In this document: piece by piece, positions 7,063-14,973 of the stretch
Position numbering within the stretch: position 1 is the first letter of the stretch
How the letters are laid out: each line of letters begins with the position of its first letter
NCBI GenBank assembly: GCA_041164825.1
Contig: JBEAOO010000009.1
Coordinates: 1 to 28,311 of the forward strand
From: JBEAOO01 sp041164825
Lineage (GTDB): Bacteria > Pseudomonadota > Gammaproteobacteria > Burkholderiales > Burkholderiaceae_C
DNA: 28,311 nucleotides
Reading direction: 5' to 3'
The notes under the pieces: generated by a model
The model's database searches: none
Seen by the model: only the letters and a program-made list of their open reading frames with translations
Told to the model about the DNA's origin: nothing
Translations under genes and position numbers: made by a program

Positions 7063-7592
7063 AGGAACATCGCCTTGTTGATGGGCAGGCCCTTTTCGCG
7101 GCAGTAGGTGACGTAGTGGTTGATGAACCAGAACACGTCGAAGGTGTCGGTGAGCTTGCCGGCGTCGTCGAAGAACTCGATGGCGCCGTTGATCCAGAAC
7201 ATGGCCTTCATGCCGTTCGGGTCGTCGGAGTAGAGCGTGTGCGCGGTGCCCGGGGTTTCGTAGACGAAGCTGCCGGGGCGGGCGATCCAGTCGTACTCGT
7301 AGTAGCCCCAGCTGCCTTCCAGCGTGACGGCCGAGACGGCGCCGCGGTGGCGGTGCGTGCCGATGCGCCCGCCGCCCTTGACCCACAGCACATTGGCCAC
7401 CGCGCCGGTGCGCACGTCGAACGACAGGTGGCGGATGGCGGCGCTGTCGCCGAACGGCACCCAGGGCGATTCGGCCTCGGACGGGCCGATGTGGCCGCCG
7501 GTCAGGCCGAACTCGGCGATGGTGGGCGCGTAGGGCTCGGGCGGCAGTTGGATCAGGGCCGGGTTGAAGGGCTTGACGAGGGTTTCGCTCAT
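7059..7592 (-). CDS. Cupin, 2,4'-dihydroxyacetophenone dioxygenase family
   Basis: A 177-residue single-domain cupin. The metal site is visible as H80-x-H82 (GTHRHRG), a Glu at 92 or 99, and H118 (GTAHTL). Length and the C-terminal stretch (FWINGAIEFFDDAGK, FDVFWFINHYVTYC) fit the family of 2,4'-dihydroxyacetophenone dioxygenase, an iron enzyme that splits the bond between the carbonyl and the hydroxymethyl carbon, giving 4-hydroxybenzoate and formate. Family membership does not prove this substrate; other cupins of this fold cleave beta-diketones or have unknown roles. The ATG at 7592 was chosen for its GGAG ribosome site. The gene lies between the transporter genes and the SDR, pointing to a central catabolic step. 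Confidence 0.75.
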   Translation of the reverse strand: MSETLVKPFNPALIQLPPEPYAPTIAEFGLTGGHIGPSEAESPWVPFGDSAAIRHLSFDVRTGAVANVLWVKGGGRIGTHRHRGAVSAVTLEGSWGYYEYDWIARPGSFVYETPGTAHTLYSDDPNGMKAMFWINGAIEFFDDAGKLTDTFDVFWFINHYVTYCREKGLPINKAMFL

Positions 7593-7627
7593 GGGTGTCT
7601 CCTGGGGTGGTGGGGTCAAAGGGAACG

Positions 7628-8689
7628 TCACAGGGAAGCGGAAGGCGGCGGCGGTGGGCGCAGCAGGTGGCGGCGCAGCGGGAACCAGGGCGTGTCAAAG
7701 CGCTGGCGCCACAGGCCCCACAGGCCGCCGCGCGCGAACAGGGCCATGCCCAGCGTCATGAGGCCCAGCACCACCATGTAGGTGGCGCCAAAACGGCCGA
7801 ACAAACGGTCTGCGGTGAAGTACAGCAGCGCGCCGATCAACGGCCCTTCGATGGAGCCGATGCCGCCCACCATGACGATGAAGATGCAGATGGACGACCA
7901 GTTGGCGTCGAACCCCGCAGCGGGCGAGATGCGCAGCGCGCTGAGGTAGTACACCGCTCCCACCATGCCGGTGCCCACGGCGGCAGCCAGGTAGATGAGG
8001 AAGCGCAGGCGCTTCACGTCCACGCCTTGGCTGGCGGCGGCCACGGGGTTGTCGCGCATGGCGGTGAGCGCCAGGCCGTAGCGCGAGCGCAGCAGCGCGT
8101 AGCAGCCGCCCACCGCCAGCAGCAGCATGGCGGCGCTGAGCCACAGCGTGCCCAGCTCGCGTTCTTCCAGGCTGTACTTGCTCATGGCGCGCAGCGTCAT
8201 GCCCGAGCCGCTGCCCACATAGTCGAAGGTGGAGGTGAACAGCCGGCACACCTCGGCCACCACCCAGGTGCCAATGGCGAAGTAAGGCCCGTCCAGCCGG
8301 TGCAACAGCGCGTAGGCGGGCACGGCCAGCAGGGCCGGCAGCACCAGGCACAGGGCCGCCGCCACATGCGGGTCCACGCCAAACTTGTTGGCCAGCACGA
8401 ACAGCGCATACCCCGCCACGCCCACATAGGCCTGCTGGCCCACCGACACCAGGCCGGCGTAGCCCGCCAGCAGGTTCCACATCTGCGCGATGACGATGTA
8501 GCAGCTCAGCTCGATGACCGAGCGGATCAGGCCCGAATCGGCCCACCAGGGCATGCTCAGCATCACCCCCACGGCCAGCACGCACAGGCTCAGCGCGACG
8601 CGGCTGGAGGCGGTGTGGCGCTGCACCTGGGCGGAGGCAGCATGGGCCACCGGGTTGTGCAAAGGAGAGGGATTCATCACGGCACTCAT
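7628..8689 (-). CDS. livM: Branched-chain amino acid-type ABC permease (LivM family)
   Basis: A 353-residue inner membrane protein with about eight to ten hydrophobic segments and the family signatures GLVSVGQQAYVGVAGYALF, YFAIGTW, RYGLALTAMRDNPVAAASQG and GGIGSIEGPLIGALL. With LivH it forms the membrane channel of a high-affinity importer. The ATG at 8689 is preceded by AGGGG and starts 5 bases after the livH stop; an in-frame ATG at 8677 is possible. The C-terminus ends in a proline run. In catabolic operons of this group such importers often carry aromatic acids and similar compounds rather than amino acids, and the adjacent dioxygenase and dehydrogenases favour that here. Confidence 0.88.
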   Translation of the reverse strand: MSAVMNPSPLHNPVAHAASAQVQRHTASSRVALSLCVLAVGVMLSMPWWADSGLIRSVIELSCYIVIAQMWNLLAGYAGLVSVGQQAYVGVAGYALFVLANKFGVDPHVAAALCLVLPALLAVPAYALLHRLDGPYFAIGTWVVAEVCRLFTSTFDYVGSGSGMTLRAMSKYSLEERELGTLWLSAAMLLLAVGGCYALLRSRYGLALTAMRDNPVAAASQGVDVKRLRFLIYLAAAVGTGMVGAVYYLSALRISPAAGFDANWSSICIFIVMVGGIGSIEGPLIGALLYFTADRLFGRFGATYMVVLGLMTLGMALFARGGLWGLWRQRFDTPWFPLRRHLLRPPPPPSASL

Positions 8690-8694
8690 GCGCG

Positions 8695-9555
8695 TCACCC
8701 CTTGCGGGACATCAGCCCTTGCGGGCGCACGGCCAGCACGGCCAGGAAGACCAGGTGGCCGCTGAGCACGCCCCAGCCGGCATCGATGCGAAAGCCCACC
8801 GCCTGGGCCACGCCCAGCACCATGGCGCCCAGGAAGGCGCCCCAGATGGAGCCCATGCCGCCGATGATCACGGCCTCGAAGGCGTAGATCAGTTGCGCCG
8901 GGCCATCGGCCGGTGCCACCGTGGCGCGCAGGGATTGGCACACCGCCGCCACGCCCAGCATGCCCACCGCCAGCGCGGTGGCGGCGGCATAGACGCGCTT
9001 GGGGTTGACGCCAGTGATGGCCGCCGCTTCGGGGTCGGCCGACGCGGCGCGCAGCGCGCGGCCGAAGGCGGTGTAGCGCAGCGTCAGGTCCAGGCCGGCG
9101 CTCATCAGCAGCGCGGCGGCAAAGATCTGCAAGGGCAGCACGCCGACGAACAGCTCGCCCAGGGCCACGCTGGCCGATTCCAGGCCCTCGCCCGGCAGCG
9201 AACGGGTGTCGGCCGACCAGACCTGCAGCATCAGGTTTTGCAGCGCGATGGACAGGCCGTAGGTGGCGATCAACGAGGGCAGCGGATCGGTGCCCAGCAC
9301 GCGGTTGAGCACCGTGCGTTGCAGCAGCCAGCCCAGCACCGCCGCCACCGGCACCAGCATGGCCACCACCACATAAGGCCCGATGGCCAGCGCGCCGGCC
9401 AGGCTGATGCCCATCAGCGACAGCAGGATCATCAGGTCGCCATGGGCCGTGTTGACGATGCGCATCACGCCGAACATCAGCGCCATGCCCAGCGCGTACT
9501 GCGCGTACATGCCGCCCAGCAGCAGGCCTTGAACGAGGGCATCAAGCCACGGCAT
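8695..9555 (-). CDS. livH: Branched-chain amino acid-type ABC permease (LivH family)
   Basis: A 286-residue membrane protein with LivH hallmarks: an N-terminal LVQGLLLGGMYAQYALGMAL segment, MRIVNTAHGDLMIL, ATYGLSIALQNL, FGRALRAASADPEAAAITG and GGMGSIWGAFLGAMVLG. It pairs with LivM. I chose the ATG at 9555, preceded by GGAG at 6 bases, over the TTG at 9567. The gene overlaps the end of livF by 14 bases, so the transporter genes are translationally linked. Confidence 0.88.
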   Translation of the reverse strand: MPWLDALVQGLLLGGMYAQYALGMALMFGVMRIVNTAHGDLMILLSLMGISLAGALAIGPYVVVAMLVPVAAVLGWLLQRTVLNRVLGTDPLPSLIATYGLSIALQNLMLQVWSADTRSLPGEGLESASVALGELFVGVLPLQIFAAALLMSAGLDLTLRYTAFGRALRAASADPEAAAITGVNPKRVYAAATALAVGMLGVAAVCQSLRATVAPADGPAQLIYAFEAVIIGGMGSIWGAFLGAMVLGVAQAVGFRIDAGWGVLSGHLVFLAVLAVRPQGLMSRKG

Positions 9556-10288
9556 GGCTGGCTCCAAAGTAGGCGCGGGCGATGTCGTCGCGCTCGATCT
9601 CGTCGGAGCGGCCGGTCAGGGTGATGCGGCCTTCGAGCATGCAGTACAGCCGGTGAGACGCGCGGCGGGCCAGCGCCACGTCCTGCTCCACCAGCACGAT
9701 GGCGGTGCCGGCGGCGGCGATGTCGGGCAGCGCGGCGTAGATCTCGCGAATCACCAGCGGCGCCAGGCCCAGCGACAACTCGTCGCACAGCAGCAGACGC
9801 GGCTGGCACAGCAGCGCGCGGCCGATGGCCACCATCTGCTGCTGGCCACCCGAGAGCGATTCCACCGGCACACGGCGCTTGGTCTTGAGGATGGGGAACA
9901 GCGTGTGCAAGCGCTCCAGCGTCCAGGGCCGGGTGCTGCTGTGCGCGTCGGTGGCACGGGCGTGGTCGATGGCCACGCGCAGGTTGTCGTCCACCGACAT
10001 GCCGGTGAACAAACGCCGGCCTTCGGGCACCATGGCCAGGCCGCGTTGCACCATCTGGTGCGGGGCGCTGCCGCCCACGGGCTGGCCGTCGAAGCGCACC
10101 ATGTCGGCGGCCACCGTCAGCAGGCCGCTCAGGCTTTTGAGCAAGGTGGATTTGCCGGCGCCGTTGGCGCCGATCAGCGCCACCACCTCGCCGGCGGCGA
10201 TCTCGAAATTGATGCCGAACAGGGCCTGGAAGTCGCCATAGCGCGCCTCCAGGGCCTGGGTGGACAGCAAGGCAGGTGAACGGCTCAT
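9542..10288 (-). CDS. livF: ABC transporter ATP-binding protein (LivF family)
   Basis: A 248-residue ATPase with Walker A GANGAGKST (40-48), signature SLSGGQQQM, Walker B LLLCDELSLGL and the switch His region (VLVEQDVALA). VALIGANGAGKS and GRRLFTGMSVDDNL are typical of LivF. It powers the LivH/LivM importer together with LivG and acts on the inner face of the membrane. Its ATG overlaps the livG stop (ATGA at 10285-10288). Confidence 0.9.
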   Translation of the reverse strand: MSRSPALLSTQALEARYGDFQALFGINFEIAAGEVVALIGANGAGKSTLLKSLSGLLTVAADMVRFDGQPVGGSAPHQMVQRGLAMVPEGRRLFTGMSVDDNLRVAIDHARATDAHSSTRPWTLERLHTLFPILKTKRRVPVESLSGGQQQMVAIGRALLCQPRLLLCDELSLGLAPLVIREIYAALPDIAAAGTAIVLVEQDVALARRASHRLYCMLEGRITLTGRSDEIERDDIARAYFGASHAVA

Positions 10289-11019
10289 GCCTCGATTCCC
10301 ATGTAAACGCGTTGCACTTCGGGGTTGGCCATCACGGCCTGCGGCAGGCCTTCAGCAATTTTTTCGCCGAAGTTCAGCACCAGCAGCCGGTCGGCCACGG
10401 CCATCAGCGCGTTGAGCACGTGCTCGATCCACACCACGGTGACCTGGCGCTCGCGGATGCGCTTCACCAGGCCCACCAACTGGTGCGACTCTTCGTCCGT
10501 CAGGCCGCCGGCAATCTCGTCCAGCAGCAGCAGCTTGGGGCCGCTGGCCAGCGCGCGGGCCAATTCCAGCCGCTTGCGGTCCAGCAGGGTCAGGCCGCCG
10601 GCCAGGTGGTTGGCCTTGGGGCCCAGGCCGCAGTCGTCCAGGATCTCGGCGCAGCGGTCGTTGGCGGCGCGCTCGGACTGCTGGCCGCCGAACATGGCGG
10701 CCACCAGCAGGTTCTCGAAGGCCGTCATGCCGCCATAGGGGCGCGGCACCTGGTAGGTGCGGCCGATGCCGCGCCGGCAGCGCTTGAACGGCGGCTCGCC
10801 CTTCAGGCGTTCGCCGGCAAAGCTCACCTCGCCCTGGTTCAGCGCCACGTCGCCGCTGATCAGGTTGAACAAGGTGGTCTTGCCTGCGCCGTTGGGGCCC
10901 AGCACGCCCAGCACCTCGCCCGGGTGAACCTCGAAGCTGAGTTCGTGGATCACCCGCACGGCGCCGAAGGACTTGCTCAGGCCGCGTGCGGCCAGCAGGG
11001 GGGAGGCGCTGCTCGTCAT
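10285..11019 (-). CDS. livG: ABC transporter ATP-binding protein (LivG family)
   Basis: A 244-residue ATPase with Walker A GPNGAGKTT (41-49), the degenerate LivG-type signature LAGGLTLLDRKRLELARAL, Walker B LLLLDEIAGGL and the C-terminal VLNFGEKIAEG that characterises LivG. It is the second nucleotide-binding subunit of the importer. It starts 5 bases after the binding protein stop and overlaps livF by four bases. Confidence 0.9.
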   Translation of the reverse strand: MTSSASPLLAARGLSKSFGAVRVIHELSFEVHPGEVLGVLGPNGAGKTTLFNLISGDVALNQGEVSFAGERLKGEPPFKRCRRGIGRTYQVPRPYGGMTAFENLLVAAMFGGQQSERAANDRCAEILDDCGLGPKANHLAGGLTLLDRKRLELARALASGPKLLLLDEIAGGLTDEESHQLVGLVKRIRERQVTVVWIEHVLNALMAVADRLLVLNFGEKIAEGLPQAVMANPEVQRVYMGIEA

Positions 11020-11024
11020 GGGGC

Positions 11025-12350
11025 TCAGATCAGCGTGAGCTTGCCTTCGGTGGGCACCAGCTTGCCCACGCTGTTGTCGATGATGCGCAGGTCATAGCGG
11101 TGCTTGGCGCCCTTGACCCACTGGCCGCCGACGATGGGCGTCTTGCAGATGTTGGGCGTGGGGCCGCCCTTGAAGCTGATGGGCCCGGCGATGGTGTTGA
11201 GGTTGGTCTCGGTGATGGCCTGCCGGATGGCGTCGCGGCTCAGCGGGTCCTTGCTGCGCTTCAACACATCAATGGCCACTTCCCACAGCGCGTGGGCATA
11301 GCCCAGCGGCTGGGTCCATTGCTTCTTGGTTTCGGCCTCCCAATCGGCGGCCATCTTGGCGCCGTTTTCACCGGTGAGCGACGACTTGAACGGGAAGGCC
11401 GGCGTCCACCACACCTCGGTGCTCATGCCCAGGCCCAGCTCGCCCATGGCTTCCACGCCCGAGGGGAACAGCAGCGCAGCGGCCACGGTGACGATCTTGG
11501 GCTTGTACTGCTGCTGGCGGCACTGGGTGATGAAGGTCTTCAGGTCCGCCGGGTAGCTGATGCCGCCGATGATTTCGCAGCCGGCCTTCTTGTAGGCCGA
11601 GATCTGGGCCGAGAAGTCGTTGGTCAGCGGCTGGAACGAGCTGGGGATCACGGTCTCGAACTTGGCCTTGGTGACGGCCGGCGGCAGGCCCCATTCCTTG
11701 TTGCCCCAGGCTTCGCCGTCGGCATTGCGCGGGAACAGCATGCCCACCTTGCGGTTGGTCTGCACCGAGTTCCACATGCTGGTGAAGGTGCCCAGCACGT
11801 CTTCCAGGCCCCAGAAGAAGTGGTAGGTCCACTTGAACGGCTTCTCGGCCGAGCCGCCGCGCGGGAACACGAAGCTCTGCCACGGCGCCTGGCTGGACAA
11901 ACAGGGCACGCCGTTCAGCTCGCACTGGTCGGACACCGGGTTGATCGCGTCGGTGGTGGACGCGGGCAGCATCAAATGCACCTTCTCGTTCAGGATCAGG
12001 TTGCCCGCCAGCTCGGCCGCCTTGTTGGGGTTGGACTGGCTGTCGCGCACCAGGATCTCCACCGTGTACTTCTGGCCGTTGATCGTCAGGCCGTCTTTCA
12101 CCAGGGCCTGGATGCGGGCCACCATGTACTTGTCGGTCTCGCCGAACGGCGCCTGCGGGCCGGTCATGGGGCTGATGAAGCCGATGCGGATGGTCTTGCC
12201 CTGGGCCAGCGCCAGGCCCGGCAGGCTGGCTGTGGCGGCTGCGGCGCCGAACTGCTTGAGCAGCGTGCGGCGCGAGGCGGCAACGCTCTCGACGGCGTCG
12301 CTGGTGGCGGTGGTGGGGCTGTCCAGCAGCGGGGTGGGGTCTTGGCGCAT
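11025..12350 (-). CDS. Periplasmic substrate-binding protein, LIV type, Tat signal
   Basis: A 441-residue type I binding protein (Peripla_BP_6 fold) that delivers substrate to LivHMGF. The mature part begins near IRIGFISPMTGPQAPFG, the usual start of the family. The N-terminus is unusual: a 26-residue extension precedes SRRTLLKQFG (R27-R28), then a hydrophobic stretch ending ALAQ, which is a twin-arginine signal. This suggests export of the folded protein. The ATG at 12350 is preceded by GGAG at a good distance. It lies five bases before livG and 86 bases after the SDR at 12437, suggesting one transcript. The ligand is unknown; context points to an aromatic or hydroxylated aryl compound. Confidence 0.88.
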   Translation of the reverse strand: MRQDPTPLLDSPTTATSDAVESVAASRRTLLKQFGAAAATASLPGLALAQGKTIRIGFISPMTGPQAPFGETDKYMVARIQALVKDGLTINGQKYTVEILVRDSQSNPNKAAELAGNLILNEKVHLMLPASTTDAINPVSDQCELNGVPCLSSQAPWQSFVFPRGGSAEKPFKWTYHFFWGLEDVLGTFTSMWNSVQTNRKVGMLFPRNADGEAWGNKEWGLPPAVTKAKFETVIPSSFQPLTNDFSAQISAYKKAGCEIIGGISYPADLKTFITQCRQQQYKPKIVTVAAALLFPSGVEAMGELGLGMSTEVWWTPAFPFKSSLTGENGAKMAADWEAETKKQWTQPLGYAHALWEVAIDVLKRSKDPLSRDAIRQAITETNLNTIAGPISFKGGPTPNICKTPIVGGQWVKGAKHRYDLRIIDNSVGKLVPTEGKLTLI

Positions 12351-12436
12351 GGTGTGTCTCCGGATGTCGTTGTGGGATCGTTCTGAAAAGCCCGGCGCTG
12401 TGGATGCGGCCGGGTGGGGCGGGAAATCAGTGCCGC

Positions 12437-13177
12437 TCACACGGCGTGGTAACCACCGTCCACCGGCAGCACGGTGCCGGTGATGAAACGTGCGGCCGGG
12501 CTGCACAGAAAGACGATGGCCGAGGCCACCTCTTCAGGTTCTCCCCAGCGCGCCAGCGGCGTGCGGGCGATGAGCTGGCGACTGGCGGCGCCATTGGCCT
12601 GCAAAGGAGCGGTCAGCGGCGTGCGGATGAAGCCCGGCGCCACGGCGTTGACCCGCACGCCCACGGAGGCATAGGCCTGCGCCAGCGAGCGGGTGAGCTG
12701 CACCACCGCGCCCTGGCTGGCGGCAAAGGCCGGACGCTCGGCACTGCCCAGGCCGCTGAACACCGAAGCGAGGTTCACCACCGCCCCCCCTCGCTGAGCC
12801 AGTGCCGGCAGGGCGCGGGTGCAGGCGTGCAGGGTGGCGCCCAGGTTCACCGCCATCACCGCATCGAAGTGGCTTGCTTCGTACTCATCGCGTTCATGGC
12901 AGAGTTGTGCGGCATTGACCAACATGTCCAGCACCGGCAGGGCGTCCAGACGGGCCGCGGTGCGCTCACGCTCGGTCGGGTCCAACTCCACCCGTTCGAT
13001 CTGGTGGTGGCGTGGCGCTTCGGGCCCCTCGGCGTCCTGGCCCAGGGCCAGCACCCGTGCACCCAGATCGGCCAGCAGGCGCGCCGCTGCTGCGCCTATG
13101 CCCGAGGTGCCGCCGGTGACGACCGCCGACCGGCCGTCGAACAGGCCGGGCGCAAAGGCAGCGGTGGGCATGGGCAT
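12437..13177 (-). CDS. SDR-fold protein with altered active site
   Basis: A 246-residue short-chain dehydrogenase by fold: TGGTSGIG (21-28), VNAA (88-91, usually NNAG), NLAS (135-138) and a normal C-terminal FITGTVLPVDGGYH. The catalytic YxxxK is replaced by F151-AAS-Q155 (PAFAASQG): both the Tyr that donates the proton and the Lys that lowers its pKa are gone, while the surrounding helix is well conserved. It may be inactive, act as a partner or sensor, or use another mechanism. It is first in the leftward operon that encodes the LIV-type transporter and cupin. The ATG at 13177 has AGGAG 7 bases upstream; an ATG at 13171 is also possible. Confidence 0.85.
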   Translation of the reverse strand: MPMPTAAFAPGLFDGRSAVVTGGTSGIGAAAARLLADLGARVLALGQDAEGPEAPRHHQIERVELDPTERERTAARLDALPVLDMLVNAAQLCHERDEYEASHFDAVMAVNLGATLHACTRALPALAQRGGAVVNLASVFSGLGSAERPAFAASQGAVVQLTRSLAQAYASVGVRVNAVAPGFIRTPLTAPLQANGAASRQLIARTPLARWGEPEEVASAIVFLCSPAARFITGTVLPVDGGYHAV

Positions 13178-13200
13178 GCAATGTCTCCTGGACTTGTGGC

Positions 13201-13220
13201 CCGGGCCTGCGTGGGCCCGG
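13201..13220. repeat. GC-rich hairpin in the operon leader
   Basis: CCGGGCC and GGCCCGG pair over 7 bp around a 6-base loop, 23 bases upstream of the SDR start. Without a T-tract it is not a typical terminator; it may shape the leader RNA of the leftward operon. Confidence 0.35.
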
Positions 13221-13282
13221 AGTTTGTGCCGCCAGTCTAGAAACGTATGTCCATTTCGCCTTGCCTCAGCCGGCTACGATGC

Positions 13283-13299
13283 TTGTCTGCGCAGGACAA
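13283..13299. promoter_or_regulatory. Dyad upstream of the first operon, possible operator
   Basis: TTGTC-N7-GACAA is a perfect 5-bp dyad about 105 bases upstream of the SDR start. A TAGACT hexamer (13239-13234, minus strand) could be a -10, which would put the dyad near -64, but I see no good -35. Weak. Confidence 0.25.
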
Positions 13300-13444
13300 A
13301 CGCGGGCAGGGCAGCGCCCCAGTTCGCGGACTGGCCTCAACCTTGAGCCCAGGAGGCGGTTGAGATGCCGCGCGACAGAAGACATCGAGCCTCCTGACTA
13401 GTCGAGTCTTCTGACCATTCCACTGAATCCGAAGAATCGGAGGT

Positions 13445-13800
13445 GATGCGTCGAGTGGGATCGGCGAAAGTCCACTTCAACGGTTTTGGGCTTTTTTATC
13501 GGGGCGGATGTAGCGCATGAGCTTCTTGTCGAGGTCTCTGATGGATGTGACGACACCGCGGGTGATGACATCGCGCTGGATGCGGGCGAACCAGTTTTCG
13601 ACCTGGTTCAGCCACGACGAGTATGTCGGGGTGTCGTTCATGTGAACGCGGCGGTGCTTGGCCTGAAATGCGCGCACGCGGGCTGTCTTGTGGCTGCTGA
13701 CGTTGTCGCAGATGACGTGAATCTCGCGGCGAGGGGACTGGCTGGCGACGATGTCGTCGAGGAAGGTCACGAACTGCTCGTTGGTGTGGTGGGTGGGCAG
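13445..13800 (-). pseudogene. Remnant of an IS630-family transposase
   Basis: The minus strand encodes the C-terminal part of a DDE transposase: EIHVICDNVSSHKT, HRRVHMNDTPTYSSWLNQVE, NWFARIQRDVITRG and KKLMRYIRP. The D of CDN and the E of NQVE are the last two catalytic acids. The frame then stops at 13477, but shifting by one base near 13485, after a run of A residues, restores PLKWTFADPTRRI, the usual tail of this family. So there is a frameshift near the C-terminus, and the N-terminal two thirds, with the first Asp, are absent; the frame opens only after a stop at 13816. No terminal repeats were identified. An inverted repeat CTCAACC-N15-GGTTGAG (13336-13364) lies nearby. The remnant separates two unrelated operons. 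Confidence 0.8.
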
Positions 13801-13923
13801 TACCGGCGCAGCATGTCAGGCCGACCACCCCGCTGTCCCCACGAGCCCTCAATCATCTGACTTCGCCGCGGCGTTTTCGCGCACGGCGAGCTGCGTCCCC
13901 TTGTGGCATCCAGAGGGCGAGCT

Positions 13924-14802
13924 TCAGTCCTTTGGGAAGACCCACTCGGTCGCAGGCAGCCCCGGTGCGGGGGCGGTGAAGGTGAACAGGCCGCCGGCCA
14001 GCGGTTGCGCCGCCAGTTCATCGGCGCTCAGGCCTTTGCGCGCGGTGGTGACGAAGGCGGTGCGCAGATTGGGGCCGCCGAAAGCGAGTTTGGTGGCGTT
14101 GGCGCAGGGCAGGGCGACGGTGGTCAGGAGCCGGCCGTCGGGGGCGTAGCGCCGCACCGCCCAGCCGCCAAAAAACGCCACCCACACGCAGCCCTCGGCG
14201 TCCACGCTGCTGCCGTCGGGCCAGCCCGGTTCGTCGCCGCAGCGCAGAAACAGGCGCTTGCGCGAGGTGCGGCCATCGGCGTCGAGGTCGAAGGCGTGGA
14301 TCTCGCGCGCCACCGTGTCGGTGTGATACAGCGTGCGGCCGTCGGGGCTGACCACCGGCCCGTTGGTGATGCAGATGCCGTCGTCGTGGCGTGTCAATGT
14401 GCCTTGGTGCCAGGCATAGAGCGCGCCACTGGCGGCCGATTCCTGGTCGTCCATCGAGCCGAACCAGAGGCGCCCGGCGCTGTCGATGTGGGCGTCGTTG
14501 AGGCGGTTGCCGGGGCGGTCGGTTTCGAGCTGCAGCACCGTCTGGCTGAGGCCGGTGCGCGGATCAAAACGGCGCAGCTCGCCGGGCAATCCGATCAACA
14601 AGTCACCCGATTCGGCCGGCAGCGCAAAGCCTGCGGGGCCGGGCAGTGGCCAGCTGCGGCCGCCGTCGGCGCCGGGCGTGTGGCGGTGCAGTTGCTGGCG
14701 CTTGATGTCGACAAACCACAAGCACTGCTCGCGCACCGACCACACCGGGCCTTCGCCCAACGTGGCCGCCACGGGCCATACACATTCAGGGGTGGGGTTC
14801 AT
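13924..14802 (-). CDS. SMP-30/gluconolactonase-family protein
   Basis: A 292-residue six-bladed beta-propeller of the SMP-30/LRE family. Predicted metal ligands are E17 (LGEGPVW), N147 (ITNGP) and D196 (PDGSS), with N102-D103 also in the site. Family members hydrolyse sugar lactones such as gluconolactone or arabinonolactone in the cytoplasm or periplasm. No signal peptide is visible with the start at 14802; the frame runs further upstream but that part is alanine-rich and unlike the family. It follows the ABC permease after a 171-base gap that contains a CGCCGCGCGGCG palindrome (14899-14910), so it may have its own promoter or be the last gene of the operon. Its substrate is unknown. Confidence 0.85.
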   Translation of the reverse strand: MNPTPECVWPVAATLGEGPVWSVREQCLWFVDIKRQQLHRHTPGADGGRSWPLPGPAGFALPAESGDLLIGLPGELRRFDPRTGLSQTVLQLETDRPGNRLNDAHIDSAGRLWFGSMDDQESAASGALYAWHQGTLTRHDDGICITNGPVVSPDGRTLYHTDTVAREIHAFDLDADGRTSRKRLFLRCGDEPGWPDGSSVDAEGCVWVAFFGGWAVRRYAPDGRLLTTVALPCANATKLAFGGPNLRTAFVTTARKGLSADELAAQPLAGGLFTFTAPAPGLPATEWVFPKD

Positions 14803-14973
14803 TGCCAGAGTCGATTCACAACGTTGTTGGGGTCGGTGCGCCACGGCCCACTCCGCTGAATTCGTCGCGGCGCAGCCAGCAGCAGCCGCTGCCATTGTCG
14901 CCGCGCGGCGCCACGTGCCGCGGTGTGTTTGATGCCCATCGCGCTTGAACGCTGCGGCGGCGATGTGCCGTTC

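Noticed and set aside
7063..7698. Upstream extension of the SDR at 6238 as one 486-residue protein
   Set aside because: The extra part is an Arg/His-rich frame antisense in register to the cupin gene; the GTG at 7062 fits the SDR fold start.
7595..8887. A 430-codon plus-strand frame
   Set aside because: Antisense to livM and livH, with His/Gln-rich low-complexity translation.
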